Part shown: positions 15,693-23,867 of the stretch, one piece after another
Numbering within the stretch: position 1 is the first letter of the stretch
How the letters are laid out: the number at the start of each line of letters is the position of its first letter
Notes under the pieces: model-generated
Told to the model about the DNA's origin: nothing
The model's database searches: none
What the model saw: the letters and a program-made list of their open reading frames with translations, nothing else
NCBI GenBank assembly: GCA_903970405.1
Contig: CAJCIT010000039.1
Coordinates: 1 to 32,148 of the forward strand
Length of the DNA stretch: 32,148 nt
From: Acidobacteriaceae bacterium
GTDB lineage: Bacteria > Acidobacteriota > Terriglobia > Bryobacterales > Bryobacteraceae
Reading direction: 5' to 3'
Program-made: the position numbers and the translations under genes

Positions 15693-16873
15693 CGAGTCTC
15701 TTTCGCGCCGTTCTCGATAGCCCCTGGTTGACGCCGGTGCTTACATCGCTGGTGCTGACCGCTGTCTTTCCGCTCGGCGTGGGCTATCTGTCTCTGCTCG
15801 AACGCAAGCTGCTGGCCGATTTCCAGGGACGTCTCGGCCCCATGCGCGTGGGTCCTCACGGCCTGCTTCAGCCGCTGGCCGACGCGCTGAAAATGCTGCT
15901 CAAGGAGGACATCGTACCGAGCGAAGCCGAGAAATCGCTGTTCGCGGCCGCGCCCATCGTGTCCGTGGCCGCCGCCATGATGGGACTAACGGTTCTGCCC
16001 TTCAGTGGCCACATTTTCATCGCCGACGTCAATGTCGGCCTTCTCATCGTCCTCGCGTTTTCATCGCTGGGCGCAATGGGCATCATCCTCGGCGGTTGGG
16101 CATCGAACAGCCATTACTCCCTGCTCGGGGCCTTGCGCAGCGCCGCGCAACTGGTCAGCTATGAAATTGGTTTAGGCCTCGGGCTTCTGGCCGGCGTGAT
16201 GGTGGCGGGAACGCTCAGCCTCAGATCCATCGTCGAAGCTCAGCTCCACCGTCACATCTGGTTCGCGTTCTCAAACTTCGGCTTAATGTTGCTGCCTTTC
16301 AGCGTCTTCGTCATGGCCGGCGTTGCTGAAACCAATCGCATTCCGTTCGATCTTCCCGAAGCCGAATCCGAGCTCGTCGCCGGATACCACACCGAATTCA
16401 GCGGCTTTCGCTGGGGCCTTTACATGCTTGCGGAATGGGGCAACATTCTGGTGGTTTCCTCGGTCGCCGTCACATTGTTTCTGGGCGGTTGGCTGCGTCC
16501 GTTTCCGGACATCGCCCTTCTCGATCTGCCGCTCAATGCGGGTATACCCTTGTTAACCTTCGGCGGCATCGCTGTTTACTGCATGCGCCGCGCGGCGCTC
16601 GCCCGGTTGCGATACGAACGGCTGATCCTCATCGCAGTATCCGTAGTCTTCCTGGTGACGGGCCTCGCTTTCCTGATTCCAGAGCCTCGCGCTCAGCTCA
16701 GCGGTCTCTTTTGGTTCCTTGCCAAGCTGTCAAGTTTTGTTTATTCCGTCATCTGGCTGCGAGCCACCCTGCCCCGCGTTCGTTATGACCAGCTCATGGA
16801 TTTTGGCTGGAAGTATCTCATCCCTCTTGGGTTGATCGGCCTCGTTGTGAACGCCATCATAGGGTTGCTGTAG
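15689..16873 (+). CDS. nuoH: NADH-quinone oxidoreductase subunit H
   Basis: NuoH is the membrane subunit that forms the quinone chamber with NuoB and NuoD and links it to the proton channels. Diagnostic segments are the first-helix/loop block 'LERKLLADFQGRLGPMRVGP', ADALKMLLKED, and the quinone-cavity block AETNRIPFDLPEAESELVAGYHTEFSG (about residues 211-237) with its conserved Glu and Asp residues, followed by RATLPRVRYDQLMDFGWK near the end. Length (394) is above the roughly 320-350 of many members, mostly through longer helix-linking parts in the C-terminal third. It overlaps the nuoN stop by four bases. Its place after nuoN, rather than between nuoG and nuoI, is unusual. Confidence 0.95.
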   Translation: MTSLFRAVLDSPWLTPVLTSLVLTAVFPLGVGYLSLLERKLLADFQGRLGPMRVGPHGLLQPLADALKMLLKEDIVPSEAEKSLFAAAPIVSVAAAMMGLTVLPFSGHIFIADVNVGLLIVLAFSSLGAMGIILGGWASNSHYSLLGALRSAAQLVSYEIGLGLGLLAGVMVAGTLSLRSIVEAQLHRHIWFAFSNFGLMLLPFSVFVMAGVAETNRIPFDLPEAESELVAGYHTEFSGFRWGLYMLAEWGNILVVSSVAVTLFLGGWLRPFPDIALLDLPLNAGIPLLTFGGIAVYCMRRAALARLRYERLILIAVSVVFLVTGLAFLIPEPRAQLSGLFWFLAKLSSFVYSVIWLRATLPRVRYDQLMDFGWKYLIPLGLIGLVVNAIIGLL

Positions 16874-16962
16874 CGCCTCCTATATTTGTACTAGGCATTT
16901 CTTTACATTGAGCGGTTAACCTTCCGGGGGGCTCGCACGTCTGATCCAGTAACACAACCAAA

Positions 16963-17002
16963 CCCGCGTGGCGTCCTTCCCCCCTTAACCCGGCCACGCG
17001 GG
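16963..17002 (+). terminator. Hairpin between nuoH and murB
   Basis: A perfect 10-bp stem cccgcgtggc / gccacgcggg (16963-16972 with 16993-17002) encloses a pyrimidine-rich 20-base loop, 90 bases after the nuoH stop. No T-run follows, so it is at best a weak or factor-dependent terminator, or an RNA-processing hairpin at the end of the nuo transcript. Confidence 0.45.
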
Positions 17003-17068
17003 CCCGCTCTCGACTATCGTTTCATCGCGGTTACACGTACGCCCGGACTGGTCCCCTATACTGATCGT

Positions 17069-18070
17069 TTGCCTCTTCCTCTCCGATCGGCGCTGGAGAC
17101 TCTCCAGCGAATTCCAGACCTCGTCCTGCAAAGCGACGCGCCGCTGGCCGCCCACACCCGCTTCGGCATTGGCGGCCCGGCCCGAATACTCGCGGATTCA
17201 CCCAGCGCCGTCGCTTTTACTGCCGCGTTGAAGGCCGTGCGCGACAACGGTTGGACCCACGTCGTCATCGGCTGTGGCACCAACCTCATCGTCTCGGATG
17301 CCGGCTTCGACGGCATCGTCCTTCGGTATCGAGGCGCGGCCATCGAGGCGAACGATCTCCATCTGCGCGTCGGAGCGGGCGCCCTTCTGCAGGACGTTGT
17401 CGATTTCACCGTCCACTACGGACTTGAGGGCATTCAATCCATGACCGGCATTCCGGGCAACATTGGCGCGGCCGTTTATGGCAACGCGGGCGCTTACGGC
17501 CAGTCGATGGACCAGCGCGTATCGAGCGTCGAGTACACCGACGGTGACGCTCGCGGCACGCTCACCGCCGCCGAGTGTCAGTTCGAGTATCGCGAAAGCA
17601 TTTTTAAACGGCGTAAGGATTGGATCATCCTGACGGTCCATCTCGACCTCGATCCCGGCGAGGTCACGGCGCTCTACAGCACCGCCTTTGAGATCCGCAA
17701 CATCCGCGACACGAAGTATCCGCCCACCATGAAGTGCGCCGGCAGCATCTTCAAGAACTGCTTGTTTGAGGCCCTTCCTCCAGCGGTCCAGGCGCAAATT
17801 CCCGCCAAGATCGTCAAGGGCGGAAAGGTTCCGTCCGCCTGGTTCCTGGAACAGGTCGGCGCCAAAGGCATTCGGAAAGGCGACATCCAGGTGGCCGCCT
17901 ACCATGCCAACCTCATCTACAACGACGGTCACGGAACGGCGTCGGATCTCGTGGCCATCATCTCCGACCTGCAGGCTCGCGTTCGCAGCCGCTTTGACTT
18001 CGACCTCGAAACCGAAGTTCAGTTCATCGGCTTGGAACAGCCGACACGATTCTCGGCTCAGCAGGTTTGA
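17069..18070 (+). CDS. murB: UDP-N-acetylenolpyruvoylglucosamine reductase
   Basis: MurB uses FAD and NADPH to reduce UDP-GlcNAc-enolpyruvate to UDP-MurNAc, the second committed step of peptidoglycan precursor synthesis in the cytoplasm. The FAD-binding domain shows HTRFGIGGPAR (29-39), VIGCGTNLIVSD (66-77) and GIPGNIGAAVYGNAGAYG (127-144). The substrate domain is type I (E. coli-like), with YRESIFK (174-180, Arg175), catalytic Ser226 in CAGSIFKN and the closing Glu316 in LETEVQFIG. The start shown is TTG at 17069 (333 residues), with no convincing ribosome binding site. The frame is open upstream past the hairpin at 16963, so the true start is uncertain by some residues. It probably forms its own unit after the nuo genes. 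Confidence 0.92.
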   Translation: MPLPLRSALETLQRIPDLVLQSDAPLAAHTRFGIGGPARILADSPSAVAFTAALKAVRDNGWTHVVIGCGTNLIVSDAGFDGIVLRYRGAAIEANDLHLRVGAGALLQDVVDFTVHYGLEGIQSMTGIPGNIGAAVYGNAGAYGQSMDQRVSSVEYTDGDARGTLTAAECQFEYRESIFKRRKDWIILTVHLDLDPGEVTALYSTAFEIRNIRDTKYPPTMKCAGSIFKNCLFEALPPAVQAQIPAKIVKGGKVPSAWFLEQVGAKGIRKGDIQVAAYHANLIYNDGHGTASDLVAIISDLQARVRSRFDFDLETEVQFIGLEQPTRFSAQQV

Positions 18071-18182
18071 AAGCCCGCGCCAGGGGGGCCGCAGCTCCAG
18101 AAGCAATATACCGGCTAACTGACGAGACCGAGGCGTCGAGATCCAGTCACCCGTGAACCTCAGCCAGGCTCCCGCCGGCTCT

Positions 18183-19313
18183 CTACTTCGGTCCGTTGCT
18201 CAAGGGCGGCTGGCTCGCAAACGTAGCCACATCCTTCGCGGCCCTGGTTTCCACGCCCGGCTTTTGCAGAAAACCTAGGTCGCGGAACCAGTCGATGAAA
18301 CGGAATTGCCACGTGCCGTACGGCGTATCGTTGCGGTCTGTCAACCCGCCGCTCATGTGGCTGCCATCCGGAAGCGGATCGCCGGGGTGCCGGCCATACC
18401 CGTAAACGTGCATCTCGATGTTCGGGACGCCCAAGGTGAGCATCGCGTTGAAATACTCCATCGCCCAGATCGCATGAACCCGGTCGCCTGAGCCGCCGGT
18501 GGCGAGGAACGCCGGCGGCACGTTGCGCGGAATCGGCGGCGAGATTCTGTTCTTCGCAAAAGGCGAGGGCCCCGGATAAATGATGCCCACAAAATCCGGC
18601 CGTGATGAGGTCCCCGCCAGCGGGTCGCCCGGGCTTGAATTCTTCTTGTCGAAGTCGTCGTAAAAGACCGCTGCCGCAGCCGTGAGTTCGGCGCCCGCGG
18701 AGAAGCCCATCATGCCGATCTTGTTCGGATCGATCCGCCACTCTTTTGCATAAGCGCGCACCAGCCTGATCGCCTGCAACGCGTCGTTCACGCCGTCCAC
18801 TTGCGGCTCATACCCATCGCTGCGCAACCGGTTTCGCAGAATGACGGTGTTCACTCCATAGTTCGCAAAGAAGGGCACAAAGTCCGCTCCCTCGCCTCCC
18901 ACATTCAGCGTTCGGTGTCCGCCGCCCGCAACCAGGATCACCGCCGCGCCGGTATTAATCCCGCCCTCCACCGTATGCACTTCAATAGAGGGATTGTGTA
19001 TGTTCACGATGCTGCTGATGCGCCCGGGCACGGACTTGCTCATGGAGTACTTCTCGGGCTCGCGCACGCGCTCGTTCTTCAGGAAGGGCGACCCCGCTGG
19101 ATAAAGTGGAATCACCACGCCACCCTGCAGAATGGGCGTCGCGGCGTAGGGCCCATCGGTAGCCGGTCCCGGTTGTGGCACAGCCAGCGGAGCAGGCAAG
19201 GCGGGCAGCGCGGGCTTCGCAGCAGGCGGTTGAGGCGGATTCTGAGCCTCTACCGGAACCACCGACGCTAGCAGCAGCAGCGTGAGAATCGAATTAATTC
19301 TGCTTCTGGCCAC
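18183..19313 (-). CDS. Exported alpha/beta hydrolase (esterase-like)
   Basis: This 376-residue protein has a signal peptide (cleavage about residue 23, PVEAQ) and a Pro/Ala-rich linker to about residue 55, then an alpha/beta hydrolase domain. The nucleophile elbow is GFSAGAE with Ser205; Asp277 (GGSGDRVH) and His309 (YGRHPGD) complete a likely triad. The usual HGGG oxyanion segment appears as VAGGGHRTL (128-136). The layout matches the BD-FAE/acetyl-esterase-like group often acting on acylated sugars or plant polymers outside the cytoplasm. The substrate cannot be told. The start codon is GTG with GGGGA about ten bases before it. It is convergent with murB and not in an obvious operon. Confidence 0.85.
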   Translation of the reverse strand: MARSRINSILTLLLLASVVPVEAQNPPQPPAAKPALPALPAPLAVPQPGPATDGPYAATPILQGGVVIPLYPAGSPFLKNERVREPEKYSMSKSVPGRISSIVNIHNPSIEVHTVEGGINTGAAVILVAGGGHRTLNVGGEGADFVPFFANYGVNTVILRNRLRSDGYEPQVDGVNDALQAIRLVRAYAKEWRIDPNKIGMMGFSAGAELTAAAAVFYDDFDKKNSSPGDPLAGTSSRPDFVGIIYPGPSPFAKNRISPPIPRNVPPAFLATGGSGDRVHAIWAMEYFNAMLTLGVPNIEMHVYGYGRHPGDPLPDGSHMSGGLTDRNDTPYGTWQFRFIDWFRDLGFLQKPGVETRAAKDVATFASQPPLSNGPK

Positions 19314-19771
19314 GAGATTTGTGTCCCCTTTTCATACAGAGTAAGGACGAGGAATCGAGGCTTGAGGTTATGGGGCAGAGTAGGTGCAAGTCGGATCGCC
19401 ACTGCATTGACCAGCCACCGGTCGCTCCCTGACGGTCGCGGCTCAGTAGGCGCGGCTGCCTCCTATTTTTCACACGTTCTGACGGTCGCGGCTCGGTAGC
19501 GAATTCGATGTGTAAACGTCATCCACAGAGGCACCTGGCAAGTCGCCGGATCGGCGCTACGAAACGAACTGTTCAGGGTGAGTGCGGGCCTCAAATTCGA
19601 GCGCGTAGAGGGGCCAGCAGGTGAGAATCTGCGCTTTTTGGCGTGGATTTTGCGCGTTCGGGCGTTCGTCTGAGCGGAGTTGGGGCGGGGTCGCGCGACG
19701 CGGGCACTTACGGGAGGCGGATTGTCAAAGAACAGAAGCCGGCAGACTGCGGTTAGCAGACTGACGGCAGA
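19314..19771. other. Gene-free stretch with a short direct repeat
   Basis: No supportable gene is seen in this stretch. The motif ctgacggtcgcggctc occurs twice, at 19429-19444 and 19479-19494, 50 bases apart; both copies are followed by (a/g)gtag. A third, one-base-longer variant (ctgacggtctgcggctc) is at 20831-20847, past the next gene. Such a scattered motif suits a dispersed intergenic repeat family. No tRNA-like fold or terminator was recognised. Confidence 0.5.
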
Positions 19772-20584
19772 TCAAGCGGCCAGGGGTTGCGGGTTGGGCG
19801 CGTCCGGCGGCGCGGACGTGGAGTCGGGATCGACGGTTGGCGATGGATAGTGGCGTGGGCTTTGGAACGAGCCTACCTCAACGATGGGAGAGGTGTCAGG
19901 CGATGCGGCGTTTGCCTTGCGCTGCTCCTGCATGTCCTTGAAATCTTGGTGCGCGGCTTGGTAAGAGCGGCGCTGCGTGGTTTCGTAGCGAAGGTAGAGA
20001 GCGAAGGCTTTGTCGCCGCCGGATTCCAGAGCGCCGGTTTGCAAGTTGCGGGCGCGGCGCTGCAGCCACCAGGCTTGCGCCATGTCCACGAGTTTGTGAG
20101 CCTCAAGCCGGGTGCCCGGACGGAACTGGAAGCGGATGTCAGAGAGGAGTTCAGCGTATTCGGCGGGATCTTCGCTCGAGAGGAGTTTGAAGTCATTGAA
20201 GCCGGATGAGAGGCCGTGCTTGAACGAGTTCTGGGCGCTGCGCGCCTTGCCGGCCTGAGTGCCGGGGCCGCCGCGGTGAGAAGAAGGGCCGGGCGAGGGC
20301 GGGGAATCGGGGTCGCTGGACGGGTCCACGGGTTCGGAGCGCTTGGCGGCTTCCCTTTCGGCGAAGGCGGTTTCGAAATTGGCGCGGCCGGCGTCGTTCG
20401 TCTCGACGGGAGCCCCGATGTTGGACAGGTAGGTAGCGAGATGCGCGGCGGAAAGGGCCGGGTTCGGAGTTTCGGCGGGTACGGAGGCTTGCGCGGCAGT
20501 GGGCCGTGTCGATGCCGGGTTGGGCAAGTTAGCGCATTGAGCGGCGCGTAACTTGCGGCGCTCTTTACGAGTAGGTCGTGACAT
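19772..20584 (-). CDS. Hypothetical protein with KARS-N--KHG motif
   Basis: The function of this 270-residue protein is unknown. It has a basic start (MSRPTRKERRKLRAAQ), a Pro/Ser/Ala-rich, probably disordered region to about 110, and the motif GKARSAQNSFKHGL (112-125). A helical part follows with EDPAEYAELLSDIRFQFRPGTRLEAHKLVDMAQAWWLQRRARNLQTGALE, then a Pro-rich tail. From memory, proteins with the 'GKARSxxNxxKHG' motif followed by such helices are multi-copy in acidobacteria and planctomycetes and are uncharacterised; a link to DNA or mobile elements is only speculation. AGGGAG lies eight bases before the ATG at 20584. The leader carries a terminator-like hairpin (20611-20629). Confidence 0.75.
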   Translation of the reverse strand: MSRPTRKERRKLRAAQCANLPNPASTRPTAAQASVPAETPNPALSAAHLATYLSNIGAPVETNDAGRANFETAFAEREAAKRSEPVDPSSDPDSPPSPGPSSHRGGPGTQAGKARSAQNSFKHGLSSGFNDFKLLSSEDPAEYAELLSDIRFQFRPGTRLEAHKLVDMAQAWWLQRRARNLQTGALESGGDKAFALYLRYETTQRRSYQAAHQDFKDMQEQRKANAASPDTSPIVEVGSFQSPRHYPSPTVDPDSTSAPPDAPNPQPLAA

Positions 20585-20599
20585 CTAAAATCTCCCTGG

Positions 20600-20655
20600 A
20601 AAAAGAAAAAGCCGGGCAGAAGGCCCGGCGTTGTGTGGGAGATGCTGACAGCATC
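20600..20655 (-). terminator. Intrinsic-terminator-like hairpins in the leader of the KHG-motif gene
   Basis: Read on the minus strand, a perfect 7-bp GC-only stem GCCGGGC / GCCCGGC (20629-20623 with 20617-20611, loop CTTCT) is followed at once by TTTTTCTTTTT (20610-20600), a complete intrinsic terminator. About 20 bases before it on the same strand is a second perfect hairpin, GATGCT / AGCATC (20655-20650 with 20646-20641). The terminator lies only about 15-25 bases before the ATG at 20584, so it either ends an upstream transcript or works as an attenuator. Confidence 0.65.
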
Positions 20656-20868
20656 CCCAACTAGAGTCTACCACGGGCGAAAAAATCGTTTGGGGTTAAG
20701 GCTAATGGAATGAATGAGATGAGTTTTGTGACTGGGTTTTCGGGAAGGAGGAAAAGAGGGATAGGGCAGGTCAGCCGTGGTGGAGCAGACCGACCGGTTG
20801 GCAGGACAGGAACAACACCGCGGTTGCATCCTGACGGTCTGCGGCTCTGAAGGACCCAGGCTCGGAAA

Positions 20869-23391
20869 CTACGCCCGCACCGCGGCTTCGAGGAGCGCTG
20901 TCCGGAGTCGATCCTCATCGCTCTCGCTGAGCTTTTCGCCTCCCTTGGTGACATAGAAAACGTCGAGGGCTTTGTGCGCCTCAGTGTCGATCATCACCAC
21001 CTCAATGTTGCAGCCCGCCTGCGACATGGCTGCCGTGAGGTCATAGAGCAGCCCGGGACGGTCCTCCCCGATAAAGTCGATGAGCGTTGAGCTGTCGGAG
21101 GCCTGCTGATTAAATCGCACTACGGGCTGAATACTGGAGCCCCGGCTGGGCCGTGCGGGCGCGCGGCGGCGGCGCAGCAGATCCTCCACCTGAAGGCTGC
21201 CGCGAACCACATGTTCAAGCGTCAACCGCAGTTGGTCCACTTCTGTCGGATTCAATTCAAGCGTGCGGAGCGGATCGGCGAACCGGAATTCGTCAACCAC
21301 CACGCCGGCGGCGTTCGACGCGGCCTCCGCTTTCACAATGTTCATGCCGGCACTGGCCAGAGCGCCGCAGATCTTCGAGAAAAGCCCGGGGTAGTCCTTT
21401 GCAAGAACCAACGCTTGCCAGGCGTCCACGCGCCGTTCGATCTCGACGACCACCCCCGCTGCCTCCACCTTTCGAGCGAGCTCGATCTGATGGCGGATTT
21501 CGGACTCGGCGTGTGTGCGGAGATACCGCGTGGGAAGACCCTCCAGGAACCCCTGGAGCTCCGGCGTGACTTGTTCGTGGAAGAGCGCGTGATGCGGGTC
21601 CTCCATCCGATGGATGCGGTCGATTTCCAAGTCGCGAGTCAGTTGTTCGGCGCCCGTCAGGTAGACACGCCAAAGCTGTTCCATCCGCCAGGGCGTCATC
21701 GCCGTGGGATTCACAGCGCTGATGTCGGCATAGGTGAGGACCGCCAGCCAGCGCAGCCGCTCCAGCGTGCCCACGCGGCGGGTGAGATAGCGGCCGGTGG
21801 CGGGGTCGTCAAGGTCGCGGCCGCTCATGATCAGGGAAAGGTCCAGATGATGCTCAATCAGAAACAGAATGGTTTCGCGATGTTCCGCCGGGACTCCCAG
21901 CCGGTCCATCACCGGCACCGCGGTTTCAATGGATCCGCGAATATGGTCTCCCGGTGTCGTGCCTTTCCCGATATCGTGCAACAACAGCGCAAGCCGCAAT
22001 AGCCACGGCGAACCCGATTCGCGAAACAGATTACGAAAGCGGTGCGGAGACGCCGGCTTCGACGCTTCCAGATCGTCGATCATGCCGATGGCGACGAAGG
22101 TGTGTTCATCGACGGTGTAGCGATGGTAGAAATCGCGAACCACCAGGCTATCCACGGAGTTCCACTCGGGCAGAATGGCGTTCAAAACGCGTGTTTCTTC
22201 CATCTCGCTGAGCGCGAGCGCCGTATGAGGCTGTTCGAACAGCTCCTGAATGAGATCCCACGGCACGGCCGATTGGCGGACTCGAGCGGCAATCTCATCG
22301 GCCTCGCTTGAGAGCTTGCGCTGGACATCCCATGAGATCCGGATACCGTGGCGGGCCACGAAGATGAAAAGCCGCAGAAGCGCGTCAACCGAAGCCACTG
22401 TCTCGGCGGGACGCCGCAGGTAGATGCGCTCCCGGGAAACGGTGAAATCAGCGGTGGAGAGCCGCGAGCGCCAATCGCGGGTCTGTCGAGCCAGTGACGT
22501 ATCCTGGGTCTCGGTGTACTCCAGAGCGCGCAGCGCGGCCTGCGAAATCTGGCGTGCAAAGCGGAAATAGCGCCTCATCCATTCGGCGGGCGCCAAGCCG
22601 CCAAAGGCCTGCGAAGCCTGATCCTGCAGTTCGAAACTGAGCAGATTATTGTCCCGCTTGGCCCGGAAATGGAGGAAGCAGCGCAACTCGGAAAGAAACC
22701 CGACCGCATCGCTCAATCCGGCCGCCGCTTCGCGTATGGAATCGTTTTGCGGCATCAGCCTGCCCAGCCAGTGGAGCAAATGCCAATCGCGGAGACCGCC
22801 CGGCGTCTCCTTTATGTTGGGCTCCAAGTGGAAAACCGTGTTGTTGTACTTGCTGTGGCGGGCGCGGGACATTTCGGCCAAGCGCCGCATCAGCGTATGC
22901 GCCTGGCGGTTAAGGAAGTCTTTCAGGCGGACCTGGGCATCTTCGAAAAGAGCAGTGTCGCCGGCCAGGAAGCGCAGGTCCAACAGGCTGATGTGTAACT
23001 CGACGTTCCGCTCATTCAACCGCGCACACTCGGCTACTGTCCGAACCGAATGACTGATCCGCAATCCCTGGTCCCACAACGACTGCAAGAAGGTAGCCAG
23101 CGGATCTTTCAGAGGCCCGGCATCGGACTCTTTCTCAACCATGATGAGGAGATCGACATCGGATTGCGGAAACAGCTCGCGCCGTCCGTATCCGCCGCAG
23201 GCGGCCAGAGTGAGCCGGCGTCCCTTGAAGGCCTCCAGCAGCACGGCTGCCGCCGCGCACACCGTTTCGTCCACGGCAACCGTACGCTTAGCGATCACGG
23301 CCGCCGCATCATGCGAATCGGCGAACTCGGCGGCCAAGTTGTTTAATAATTCCCGGGAGGGGGTTGCGTCGGCGCTGGGCAAAACACTCAC
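20869..23391 (-). CDS. glnD: PII uridylyltransferase / uridylyl-removing enzyme
   Basis: GlnD senses glutamine and adds UMP to, or removes it from, Tyr51 of PII. All domains are present in 840 residues. The nucleotidyltransferase motif GGYGRRELFPQSDVD (66-80) has both Asp residues. A GlnD helical region follows (for example HLEPNIKETPGGLRDWHLLHW, about 188-208). The HD domain has LLLHDIGKG with His472-Asp473 for UMP removal. Two ACT domains come at about 655-735 (KDYPGLFSKICGALASAGMN) and 765-840 (GEDRPGLLYDLTAAMSQAGCN), which bind glutamine. It is slightly shorter than the roughly 890-residue E. coli enzyme. It follows glnB by 12 bases, so both are surely co-transcribed. Confidence 0.95.
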   Translation of the reverse strand: MSVLPSADATPSRELLNNLAAEFADSHDAAAVIAKRTVAVDETVCAAAAVLLEAFKGRRLTLAACGGYGRRELFPQSDVDLLIMVEKESDAGPLKDPLATFLQSLWDQGLRISHSVRTVAECARLNERNVELHISLLDLRFLAGDTALFEDAQVRLKDFLNRQAHTLMRRLAEMSRARHSKYNNTVFHLEPNIKETPGGLRDWHLLHWLGRLMPQNDSIREAAAGLSDAVGFLSELRCFLHFRAKRDNNLLSFELQDQASQAFGGLAPAEWMRRYFRFARQISQAALRALEYTETQDTSLARQTRDWRSRLSTADFTVSRERIYLRRPAETVASVDALLRLFIFVARHGIRISWDVQRKLSSEADEIAARVRQSAVPWDLIQELFEQPHTALALSEMEETRVLNAILPEWNSVDSLVVRDFYHRYTVDEHTFVAIGMIDDLEASKPASPHRFRNLFRESGSPWLLRLALLLHDIGKGTTPGDHIRGSIETAVPVMDRLGVPAEHRETILFLIEHHLDLSLIMSGRDLDDPATGRYLTRRVGTLERLRWLAVLTYADISAVNPTAMTPWRMEQLWRVYLTGAEQLTRDLEIDRIHRMEDPHHALFHEQVTPELQGFLEGLPTRYLRTHAESEIRHQIELARKVEAAGVVVEIERRVDAWQALVLAKDYPGLFSKICGALASAGMNIVKAEAASNAAGVVVDEFRFADPLRTLELNPTEVDQLRLTLEHVVRGSLQVEDLLRRRRAPARPSRGSSIQPVVRFNQQASDSSTLIDFIGEDRPGLLYDLTAAMSQAGCNIEVVMIDTEAHKALDVFYVTKGGEKLSESDEDRLRTALLEAAVRA

Positions 23392-23403
23392 CGGGATGCC
23401 AAT

Positions 23404-23742
23404 CTACAGCGCTGCCTCTCCGGTTTCGCCATTGCGGATGCGCATGGCTTCGAAGACGTCGAAAACGAAGATTTTTCCATCGCCGATCTTTCCCGTGCGC
23501 GCCGCCCCTGCCAATACGTTCGTAATCTCATCGAGACGCGCATCGGAAATCACCAACTCTACCTTGACTTTCGGCAAAAGGTCCACCTCATACTCCATGC
23601 CGCGATAGACCTCTTTGTGGCCCTTCTGGCGCCCGTGGCCCCGGACTTCGGTTATCGTCATACCGTCTACTCCAATGCCCTTGAGCGCTTCCTTTACCTC
23701 GTCCAGTTTGTGCGGCTGAATGATTGCTTCAATCTTCTTCAT
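23404..23742 (-). CDS. glnB: Nitrogen regulatory protein PII
   Basis: This 112-residue PII signal protein forms trimers that read 2-oxoglutarate, ATP/ADP and, through GlnD, glutamine. The start [20 protein letters not shown], the T-loop [20 protein letters not shown] with uridylylation site Tyr51 (in GMEYEVD), and the B-loop [14 protein letters not shown] are all intact. Having Tyr51 and GlnD side by side supports uridylylation in this organism. The gene lies between amt (125 bases upstream) and glnD (12 bases downstream). GlnK-type PII proteins are normally the ones beside amt, so this copy probably gates the transporter directly. From the sequence, GlnB and GlnK cannot be separated. Confidence 0.95.
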   Translation of the reverse strand: MKKIEAIIQPHKLDEVKEALKGIGVDGMTITEVRGHGRQKGHKEVYRGMEYEVDLLPKVKVELVISDARLDEITNVLAGAARTGKIGDGKIFVFDVFEAMRIRNGETGEAAL

Positions 23743-23867
23743 AAGGTTCCTAGATCCTATCGTGTCAGGCGAGCCCGGCGAGTGATGGAGAGGTCTCGGC
23801 GCCGCAGTCGTTCCTCGGACTCACGATCACGGCGGTTGTAATGTGTTCTCAGCGACCCAATCGGACT

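Noticed and set aside
17198-18106. 302-codon minus-strand frame over murB
   Set aside because: It is antisense to a clear MurB with all catalytic residues; its translation has no family features.
21211-22002. 263-codon plus-strand frame over glnD
   Set aside because: It is antisense to the conserved ACT and helical regions of GlnD; no start signal or motif.
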